From the NCBI GenBank assembly GCA_910585645.1, contig CAJUFP010000004.1:26763-90762 (forward strand): DNA of 64,000 bases, written 5' to 3'. The first letter of the stretch is position 1, and each line of letters starts with the position of its first letter. A model generated the notes under the pieces. It was not told the DNA's origin and did not search any database. It saw nothing but the letters and a program-made list of their open reading frames with translations. This document shows, piece by piece, positions 57,810 to 64,000 of the stretch. This DNA is from an uncultured Hungatella sp. GTDB lineage: Bacteria > Bacillota > Clostridia > Lachnospirales > Lachnospiraceae. Both the position numbers and the translations under genes were made by a program.

Positions 57810-58586
57810 TTACCGAATCCTGAACAACGGCTGGTTGTACTCCACCACATCTTCGTTATTGACCAAAATAGCCTCAACCACCCCGTCATACTCACTCTCA
57901 ATCTCATTCATCAGCTTCATGGCCTCAATGATTCCCAGAACCTGGCCCTTTTTCACAACATCTCCCACCTTCACGAAATTCTCCGCGTCCGGGGAGGAGG
58001 CGCTGTAAAATACGCCCACCAGCGGCGAAACCACCACCTTATCTGACTCAATGGGTGCTTGCGCCGCAGCCGTCTGTCCCGGGACTGCGGCAGCTGCCAC
58101 GGTCTGGACAACGGCTCCTGTTCCCAGGAGGCCTGCGGCCGGTACGGAAGAGGCCGGTATGGCGGATGCTGCCGCGCTTCCCGCTGCCAAAACTGCTGCT
58201 TGCGGAACTATGGCGGCACTTCCGGACACGCCTGGTATCGCGCCGACTGCTCCGGCTGCTCCCGGTATCACGCCTATACTTCCTGACATCCCTGGAATCA
58301 CACCGACGTTCCCGGCTGTCCCTGACACTGCGCCTACAGTTCCTGCTGCACCAGGCATCATGCCGACGCCTCCCACTCCTTCCAGGCCAGACGCCGCTCC
58401 GATGCCTCCGACTACTTCCAGACCAGACGCCGCCCCAATCCCGCTTTCCCCGTAGGCTGCCGTCACGGCACCACTGGGATTATCCTTCCGCAGACGAATC
58501 TTAGTCCCGTTATCCTCCACATCCAGCTCCGTAAGCCCGTGGTCCGTAAAAGCCTGAATCAACGCAAGAACACTCTGTATCTCCAT
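57810..58586 (-). CDS. accB: Biotin carboxyl carrier protein with long Ala/Gly/Val linker
   Basis: 258 residues, about 100 longer than usual. The N-terminal helical domain (IQSVLALIQAFTDHGLTELD) and the C-terminal biotinyl domain (VGDVVKKGQVLGIIEAMKLM, biotin lysine in EAMKLMNEI near 223) are normal. Between about residues 45 and 180 is a low-complexity linker of Gly, Ala, Val, Pro and Met with short repeats such as GVIPG, GAIPG and GGVGG. Flexible linkers are normal in AccB, but this length is not. It follows fabF by 12 nt. Confidence 0.94.
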   Translation of the reverse strand: MEIQSVLALIQAFTDHGLTELDVEDNGTKIRLRKDNPSGAVTAAYGESGIGAASGLEVVGGIGAASGLEGVGGVGMMPGAAGTVGAVSGTAGNVGVIPGMSGSIGVIPGAAGAVGAIPGVSGSAAIVPQAAVLAAGSAAASAIPASSVPAAGLLGTGAVVQTVAAAAVPGQTAAAQAPIESDKVVVSPLVGVFYSASSPDAENFVKVGDVVKKGQVLGIIEAMKLMNEIESEYDGVVEAILVNNEDVVEYNQPLFRIR

Positions 58587-58598
58587 ACCCGTTTCCCC

Positions 58599-59837
58599 CT
58601 ATTCCTCAAACTTCTTAATAAGCAGGCTGGCATTGTGGCCGCCGAATCCCAGGGAATTGCTCATGGCATACCGGATATCCGCCTTCACGCCCTCTCCCTT
58701 GGTGTAATCCAAATCGCACCCCTCATCCTCTTTCTCAAGACCGGCCGTGGCATGGACAAACCCTTCCTCTATAGCCTTCACGCAGACGATAAACTCCACG
58801 CCTCCCGCAGCCCCCAGAAGATGTCCGACCATAGATTTCGTAGAATTAATGTGAACCTTATACGCATGGTCTCCCAGGGCCAGCTTAATGGCCTTTGTCT
58901 CAAACAGGTCATTGTGGTGGGTCCCGGTTCCGTGGGCATTCATATAATCCACATCCTCTGCCAGGACGCCTCCGTCCTTCATGGCCATCTCCATGGCCTT
59001 GGCCGCCCCGCTTCCGTCCTCTGCCGGTGACGTAATGTGGTAGGCGTCGCAGGTAGCCCCGTAACCAACCAGCTCCCCGTAAATCTTCGCTCCCCTTGCC
59101 ATGGCATGGTCCAGAGACTCCAGAACCACCACTCCGGCTCCCTCACCCATAACAAACCCGTTTCTCTCACAGTCAAAGGGAATGGAAGCCCTTAAAGGGT
59201 CCTCCGAAGTAGACAGAGCCGTCAAAGCTCCAAACCCGGCAATACTCAAAGGCGTAATCGAAGCCTCCGTGCCGCCAGCCACCATAACGTCCGCTTCCCC
59301 GTACTGAATCGAACGGAACGCCTCCCCAATGGAATGGGTCCCCGTGGCGCAGGCCGTAACCACATTAAAGCATTTCCCCTTAAGGCCAAACTGGATGGCC
59401 ACATTTCCCGCCGCCATATTGCCGATCATCAAAGGAACCAGAAGAGGATTTACCCGGCTTGGCCCCTTGTCCAGAAGCTTCTTGTACTCCCTCTCAATAG
59501 ACTGCAGGCTTCCGATGCCAGAACCGATGCACACGCCCACGCGGTAAGGGTCCTCCTTCTCCATCTCAAGGCCCGAATGTTCCAGAGCCTCCTTAGCCGC
59601 CGCAACCGCAAACTGGGAAAACCGCTCCATCCTCTTGGCAGTCTTCGGGTCCATATAATTTTTGCCCTCAAACCCCTTCACCTCAGCCGCCAGCTTCACC
59701 TTGTAATTCTCTGTATCAAAAACCGTGATCGGCCCGATTCCCACCTTCTTTTCCTTCAGCCCGCTCCAAAACTCATCCACACTGTTTCCAATAGGGGTAA
59801 TCGCTCCCATTCCGGTAACAACCACACGATTGCTCAT
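58599..59837 (-). CDS. fabF: 3-oxoacyl-ACP synthase II (FabF)
   Basis: 412 residues. Condensing enzyme for chain elongation. The active-site cysteine is in NVVTACATGTHSIGEAF near 163; the two histidines are in NAHGTGTHHNDL near 302 and SMVGHLLGAAGG near 338, with the lysine just before. It starts RVVVTGMGAITPIGNSV as usual. It lies between fabG (118 nt) and accB (12 nt) in the operon. Confidence 0.96.
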   Translation of the reverse strand: MSNRVVVTGMGAITPIGNSVDEFWSGLKEKKVGIGPITVFDTENYKVKLAAEVKGFEGKNYMDPKTAKRMERFSQFAVAAAKEALEHSGLEMEKEDPYRVGVCIGSGIGSLQSIEREYKKLLDKGPSRVNPLLVPLMIGNMAAGNVAIQFGLKGKCFNVVTACATGTHSIGEAFRSIQYGEADVMVAGGTEASITPLSIAGFGALTALSTSEDPLRASIPFDCERNGFVMGEGAGVVVLESLDHAMARGAKIYGELVGYGATCDAYHITSPAEDGSGAAKAMEMAMKDGGVLAEDVDYMNAHGTGTHHNDLFETKAIKLALGDHAYKVHINSTKSMVGHLLGAAGGVEFIVCVKAIEEGFVHATAGLEKEDEGCDLDYTKGEGVKADIRYAMSNSLGFGGHNASLLIKKFEE

Positions 59838-59955
59838 CCTTTCACTCCTCCTGTCTTCTGCCGGGCCATGCCCCGCCTAAACATCCCTTGAAACACCCAA
59901 GTGTCCGCTGCCAATACTGCCCTTCAAAAATACCCGTCAGACCGGTACAGACCGG

Positions 59956-60696
59956 CTACATAGCCATGCCTCCGTCCACACACAATACCTGGCCCGTAAT
60001 ATACCTGGCCTTATCCGAAGCCAGAAATGCCACCGCCTCCGCCACATCCGTTGTCTCCCCGAACTCCTTCATGGGAATCTGAGCCCTGGCTCCCTCCTTC
60101 ACTCCATCCGGCAGCACTTTTGTCATTTCTGTATTAATAAATCCCGGTGCAATGGCATTAACCGTAATCCCCCTGCTTGCCAGCTCCCTGGCCGCGGACT
60201 TGGTCATGCCGATAATCCCGGCCTTGGAAGCCGCGTAATTCACCTGCCCCGCATTTCCCAGAACCCCGGAAACCGAAGAAATATTGATGATCCTGCCGCC
60301 CTTCTGCTTTAACATCTGCCGGGCCACATGGCGCATACAGTTGAAGGCCCCCTTCAGATTGGTCCTTACAACCCCGTCAAAATCCTCCTCCGACATCCGC
60401 ATCAAAAGCCCGTCCCTGGTAATCCCCGCATTATTCACAAGAATATCAATATGCCCGTAATCCTTAATCACCTGCTCCATAAACTTCCCGGCTCTCTCAA
60501 AATCCGACACGTCACACTGAATGGCCTCCGCCTTTCCGCCCTTATCCACAATCTCCTTAACCGTGTCCATTGCCCTCTGGGCCGAACCATTATAATTTAC
60601 GATCACCGCAGCCCCAGCGGCCGCCAAAGTCCTGGCAATTTCCCGGCCAATCCCCCGGCTTGCCCCGGTAACCACCGCCACCTTACCTGTCAGCAT
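59956..60696 (-). CDS. fabG: 3-oxoacyl-ACP reductase FabG
   Basis: 246 residues, a short-chain dehydrogenase. NADPH site VTGASRGIGREIA near residue 9; NNAG near 88; catalytic serine in INISSVSGVLGN and the Tyr-x-x-x-Lys in YAASKAGIIGM near 152-156. The C-terminus TGQVLCVDGGMAM is standard. It is between fabD and fabF. Confidence 0.96.
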   Translation of the reverse strand: MLTGKVAVVTGASRGIGREIARTLAAAGAAVIVNYNGSAQRAMDTVKEIVDKGGKAEAIQCDVSDFERAGKFMEQVIKDYGHIDILVNNAGITRDGLLMRMSEEDFDGVVRTNLKGAFNCMRHVARQMLKQKGGRIINISSVSGVLGNAGQVNYAASKAGIIGMTKSAARELASRGITVNAIAPGFINTEMTKVLPDGVKEGARAQIPMKEFGETTDVAEAVAFLASDKARYITGQVLCVDGGMAM

Positions 60697-60777
60697 AACT
60701 CCCTTTCTCCTCTCATTTAAGCCAATTCCGCAAATCTGAACCCGGACAGGAGCATCGCCCTCCCCGGCACGGCGCCC

Positions 60778-61692
60778 TCACTGCCGCACTTTCTCCAAAT
60801 CATCCATCTTCTCTATATTAAGAACCTTCACGTCCCTTGAAATCTTTCTCACAAACCCGCTGAGGGTTTTCCCCGGCCCGATCTCCACAAAGGTGTCCAC
60901 CCCGTCCTTCAGCATGGTCTCCACACTCTGCTGCCATCTCACCGAAGAATACACCTGCCGCGTCAGCAGCGGCTTCACCAGCGCCTCATCCGTCACATAC
61001 TCCGCCGTCACGTTGGCCACATAGGGAATTTCCGGCTTTGACACCTTAACATGTTCCAGCACCTTCCCAAGCTTCTCCCCTGCCCCTGTAAGCATCTTCG
61101 AATGAAACGGCCCGCTGACATTAAGAGGAACCACCCTCTTAGCGCCGGCTTCCTTCAATTTCGTCCCAGCCAGTTCCACAGCTTCCTTTTTCCCGGAAAT
61201 CACAATCTGCCCCGGGCAATTATAATTGGCGATCTGGACATCCTCCATATCCCCGATCACCTGCTCAATCTTCTCTGCGTCCATAGCCAGCACCGCCGCC
61301 ATGGCGCCAATCCCCACAGGAACCTCCCCCTGCATCAGGATTCCCCTCTGCCTCACAGTGGTAATGGCATCATCCACGGACATAACCCCCGCAGCCGCCA
61401 GCGCGCAATATTCTCCCAGGCTCAGCCCCGCGGCCACATAAGGCCTGATATCCGTCTTCTCCATCAGCACCTTCATCATGGCAATGCCGGCAGTCACCAT
61501 AGCCGCCTGGGTGTACTCCGTAATATCCAGCCGGTCATTTTTCTCAAAGCACAGCTCTGGCATAGAAAATCCCAAAAGCTCTGACGCCCTGTCAAAAATC
61601 CGCCTTGCAGTCTCCGTATTATCGTAAAAATCCTTACCCATGCCAACCGTCTGCGCTCCCTGTCCCGGGAAAATAAATGCAACCTTATTCAT
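60778..61692 (-). CDS. fabD: Malonyl-CoA:ACP transacylase FabD
   Basis: 304 residues. It loads malonyl onto acyl carrier protein. FIFPGQGAQTVGMGKDFYD at the start, the active-site serine in AAGLSLGEYCALAAAG near 90, and the histidine in VSGPFHSKMLTGAG near 198. It follows fabK on the same strand after about 130 nt. Confidence 0.96.
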   Translation of the reverse strand: MNKVAFIFPGQGAQTVGMGKDFYDNTETARRIFDRASELLGFSMPELCFEKNDRLDITEYTQAAMVTAGIAMMKVLMEKTDIRPYVAAGLSLGEYCALAAAGVMSVDDAITTVRQRGILMQGEVPVGIGAMAAVLAMDAEKIEQVIGDMEDVQIANYNCPGQIVISGKKEAVELAGTKLKEAGAKRVVPLNVSGPFHSKMLTGAGEKLGKVLEHVKVSKPEIPYVANVTAEYVTDEALVKPLLTRQVYSSVRWQQSVETMLKDGVDTFVEIGPGKTLSGFVRKISRDVKVLNIEKMDDLEKVRQ

Positions 61693-61823
61693 GAAATGCT
61701 CCTTCTGCTATCACATTGTATCCACAGATATCCGCAGATTCGGCAGCAAAATCCCCTGCTGCCTTTCTCTGCCTCAATACCAAAAACCAATGGTTTCCAA
61801 TCCCCGGCAAATCCGCCTGTCTG

Positions 61824-62759
61824 TCAATCCCACTTCATCAGCGTCTTCGCCTGGTCCATCATTTCCTCAACCATCTCTTTGCAAGTCTGCTCTTTGGAAA
61901 TCAGCCCCGCGATCTGTCCCGCCATAACCGTTCCCCTGGCCACATCGCCCTCCTGAACCGCCCGGCGCAGCGCCCCCAGAGTCATATACTCCAACTCCTC
62001 AAAGGATTTCCCCTCTGCCTCCATCTTCACATATTCTCTGGTCATCTCATTTCTCAGACAGCGGATGGGATGGCCATGGCTTCTCCCGGTCACTGCCGAA
62101 TCAATATCCTTTGCCTTGATGATTCTCTGCTTATAATTCTCATGTACCACGGCCTCCTTAGACACCACAAACCTGGTGCCGATCTGGACCGCCTCAGCCC
62201 CAAGCATAAAAGCCGCCGCAATCCCTCTGCCGTCGCCGATTCCCCCTGCCGCGATCACAGGAATCTCAACCGCGTCCACAACCTGGGGAACCAGGGTCAT
62301 GGTAGTCTGCTCTCCGATGTGGCCTCCGGACTCACACCCCTCTGCCACAACCGCGTCCGCCCCGTGCCGCTCCATGCGCCTTGCCAATGCCACAGAAGCC
62401 ACCACAGGAATCACCTTCACCCCTGCTGCCTTCCATATGTCCATATACTTCTCAGGATTCCCGGCTCCGGTGGTAACCACCCGAATGCCTTCCTCCACGA
62501 TCACCTTGGCCACGTCGTCCGCGTAAGGGCTCATCAGCATCACATTCACCCCAAAGGGCTTGTCCGTCAGCTTCCTTGCCTTGCGTATCTCCTCCCTGAC
62601 CACTTCTCCCGGCGCATTGGCCCCGCCGATCAGCCCCAGGCCCCCAGCCTCAGAAACCGCCGCCGCCAGATGATGCTCCGCCACCCAGGCCATGCCGCCC
62701 TGTATAATCGGGTATTCCACCCCCAAAAGCTCTGTAATTCTTGTCCTCATTTTACTCAA
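61824..62759 (-). CDS. fabK: Enoyl-ACP reductase II (FabK)
   Basis: 311 residues, an FMN-dependent enoyl-ACP reductase replacing FabI. It shows EYPIIQGGMAWVAEHHLAAA, GLGLIGGANAPGE, GVNVMLMSP, VIAAGGIGDGRGIAAAF and GAEAVQIGTRFVVSKE, the FMN-binding glycine segments. The start overlaps the acpP stop by 8 nt, so the two are co-translated. No FabI is present in the window. Confidence 0.95.
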   Translation of the reverse strand: MSKMRTRITELLGVEYPIIQGGMAWVAEHHLAAAVSEAGGLGLIGGANAPGEVVREEIRKARKLTDKPFGVNVMLMSPYADDVAKVIVEEGIRVVTTGAGNPEKYMDIWKAAGVKVIPVVASVALARRMERHGADAVVAEGCESGGHIGEQTTMTLVPQVVDAVEIPVIAAGGIGDGRGIAAAFMLGAEAVQIGTRFVVSKEAVVHENYKQRIIKAKDIDSAVTGRSHGHPIRCLRNEMTREYVKMEAEGKSFEELEYMTLGALRRAVQEGDVARGTVMAGQIAGLISKEQTCKEMVEEMMDQAKTLMKWD

Positions 62760-62982
62760 CGCCTTTTTCCTTCAGATAATTCATCACTTCGCCTACCGTC
62801 AGAAGATTCTGCAGATCCTCCGCCGGAATCTCCACCGAATACTCATCCTCCAGCGCCATCACCAGCTCAAACAAATCCAGAGAATCCGCCGCCAGATCGT
62901 CCTTAAAATTAGAATTTTCCGTGATGGTATCCGCATCCACACTCAACTGCTCCGAAATAATTTCCTTCATCTTCTCTAACAT
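62752..62982 (-). CDS. acpP: Acyl carrier protein
   Basis: 76 residues, acidic and helical. The phosphopantetheine serine is in DLAADSLDLFELVMALEDE near residue 34. It lies between fabH and fabK. A leader with a FabT-like palindrome precedes it. Confidence 0.96.
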   Translation of the reverse strand: MLEKMKEIISEQLSVDADTITENSNFKDDLAADSLDLFELVMALEDEYSVEIPAEDLQNLLTVGEVMNYLKEKGVE

Positions 62983-63055
62983 GATTTTACTCTCCCTTTC
63001 TTTTCTTCCTTTTCAAATGATATCTATAGCAAGTTTTCGACAAAAACCGAAAAAC

Positions 63056-63068
63056 TTTGACTATCAAA
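63056..63068. promoter_or_regulatory. FabT-like operator upstream of acpP
   Basis: TTTGACTATCAAA is an inverted repeat of the TTTGA-N3-TCAAA type, similar to FabT/MarR sites that control fatty acid genes in Firmicutes. It lies in the 174-nt fabH-acpP gap, beside a second inverted repeat AAGTTTTCG/CGAAAA-ACTT (63031-63056). An internal promoter for acpP onward is likely here. No fabT gene is in the window. Confidence 0.55.
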
Positions 63069-63156
63069 TTATTTTAACAAAAAAATTATGATTCCAACTT
63101 ACCATCCGCCTGAAATATCCACCAGACTGCCTGCGTCCGCTGCCCGCCCAGTGTAC

Positions 63157-64000
63157 TTACCACTGAACCAGCACCGCGCCCCAGGTAAGCCCGGCCCCAA
63201 ATCCTGCCAGCACCACCTTATCCCCCTTTTGAAGCTTCCCCTGCCGGTTCAGCTCATCCAGAAGAATCGGTATGGTAGCCCCGGACGTATTGCCGTACCG
63301 GTCAATATTCATGGGAATCTTGTCCATGGAAATCTTAAGCCGCTTGGCAATAGACTCACATATGCGGTAATTGGCCTGATGCAGCACCAGATACTTCACC
63401 TCATCCATATCTGTACCTGCATCCCTCAACAGGCTCTCCACGCACTCCGGCACCTTCTTCACCGCAAACTTAAAAACCTCCTGGCCCTCCATGGCGATGT
63501 ACCCCGGCTCCGGCTTCGTCCCTGTAAGAAAATTCCCCATAGTCCTGGCCTGGCATGTGAGAACCGCCGCCTTCCTGCCGTCAGAACCGATCTTTCCGCA
63601 AATCAGCCCCCTGTCTCCATCCTCACAGGCCCGCGCAACCGCCGCCCCGGCCCCGTCGCCAAACAGCACGCAGGTACTTCGGTCCGACCAGTCCACAGCC
63701 TTGCTCAGATTATCGGCGCCGATCACCAGCCCTGTCTTGTAGGCCCCTGTCTTCATCAGCCCGTCCATAGTGTGCAGAGCAAATATAAACCCGGAACAGG
63801 CCGCGCTCACATCATACCCCACCGCGTTCTCCGCCCCCAAAATCCCCTGGACCTCACAGGCCGCGCTTGGAAAACAGTTATCCGCCGTGGTGGTGGCTAC
63901 TATGATGATGTCAACCTCCTCCGGCCTCACCCCCGCGTCCTCAAGGGCCAGCTTCGCCGCCTCAGCCGCCATCCAGGTGGTCCCCGGCCCGTGGGAAATG
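63157..64000 (-). CDS. fabH: 3-oxoacyl-ACP synthase III (FabH), truncated by the window edge
   Basis: The frame stays open to the right edge, so the N-terminus lies outside; about 281 residues are visible of the usual 320. FabH starts fatty acid chains from acetyl-CoA and malonyl-ACP. The active-site cysteine is in DVSAACSGFIFALHT, the histidine in LVLHQANYRICESIA and the asparagine in NIDRYGNTSGATIPILL. The methionine at 63972 is internal: the residues before it (ISHGPGTTW) match the family. Confidence 0.93.
   Translation of the reverse strand, partial: ISHGPGTTWMAAEAAKLALEDAGVRPEEVDIIIVATTTADNCFPSAACEVQGILGAENAVGYDVSAACSGFIFALHTMDGLMKTGAYKTGLVIGADNLSKAVDWSDRSTCVLFGDGAGAAVARACEDGDRGLICGKIGSDGRKAAVLTCQARTMGNFLTGTKPEPGYIAMEGQEVFKFAVKKVPECVESLLRDAGTDMDEVKYLVLHQANYRICESIAKRLKISMDKIPMNIDRYGNTSGATIPILLDELNRQGKLQKGDKVVLAGFGAGLTWGAVLVQW

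Noticed and set aside
1..64000. tRNA or rRNA genes
   Set aside because: No GGTTCRA-type T-loop in a cloverleaf setting and no rRNA-like sequence was seen; GTTCGAA occurrences lie inside coding regions.

Overview
The window looks like chromosome of a gut-type Lachnospiraceae (Clostridium cluster XIVa-like) anaerobe. The evidence is [FeFe]-hydrogenase maturases, a purine/urate degradation cluster of the ygeWXY-ssnA-ygfK-hyuA type, a FabK-type fatty acid operon with a fused AccD-AccA, GHKL kinases, DUF3368/UPF0175 and RelB toxin-antitoxin genes, and roughly half-GC DNA with AGGAGG-like ribosome sites. No tRNA, rRNA, CRISPR array or complete insertion sequence was seen.

Layout. (1) 1-2.1 kb: a candidate small RNA with its own promoter and terminator, then an AAA-ATPase/PD-(D/E)XK gene. 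(2) 2.2-7.1 kb: hydE-hydF translationally coupled to an SsuABC/NMT1-type ABC transporter. (3) 7.4-9.3 kb: a RhuM relic and an unfamiliar three-gene operon. (4) 9.4-11.2 kb: a TetR regulator with two palindromic operators around a consensus promoter, plus two membrane proteins. (5) 11.3-19.4 kb: a YheO/DauR-type regulator, a long structured leader, a BMP-type purine-nucleoside ABC transporter, a hydantoin/Asp-Glu racemase and a dihydropyrimidinase. (6) 19.5-23.4 kb: two MATE exporters, a 45-aa gene and an orphan RelB. (7) 23.4-43.0 kb: the purine module, with an NfnB/GltD-like flavoprotein, an NfnA-like reductase, a two-domain selenium-type xanthine dehydrogenase, a second YheO-type regulator, HyuA, YgfK, SsnA, an NCS2 permease, YgeX, YgeY, YgeW and carbamate kinase. 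It is interrupted by about 1 kb of long inverted repeats. (8) 43-53 kb: signalling, stress and accessory genes (GHKL kinase, AlbA_2 protein, XRE, GNAT, UPF0175/DUF3368 pair, PD-(D/E)XK protein, RsbW/STAS pair, cyclic-nucleotide-binding protein). (9) 53-64 kb: a type II fatty acid synthesis operon running from fabH to accDA and a nitronate monooxygenase-like gene.

How the genes fit together. Modules 5 and 7 appear to form one salvage and fermentation unit. Two importers bring in purines or nucleosides and cyclic ureides. The Mo/Se hydroxylase and YgfK handle purine redox. Aminohydrolase and cyclic amidohydrolases open the rings. YgeX releases ammonia from 2,3-diaminopropionate, and YgeW plus carbamate kinase conserve ATP from a carbamoyl intermediate. 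The two YheO-type regulators are close paralogues with matching promoters, and an 18-bp AT-rich motif is shared by the xdh and ygeX promoter regions.

The most noteworthy non-genic signals are: a 31-bp palindromic element present twice, each copy flanked by a different perfect 8-bp direct repeat (IS66-like mini-element); a strongly structured 330-nt leader before the BMP transporter; the candidate small RNA at the left edge; and several long hairpin elements at 33.7-34.6, 47.8 and 52.1 kb. All family assignments are from reading the translated sequence; no database search was run.
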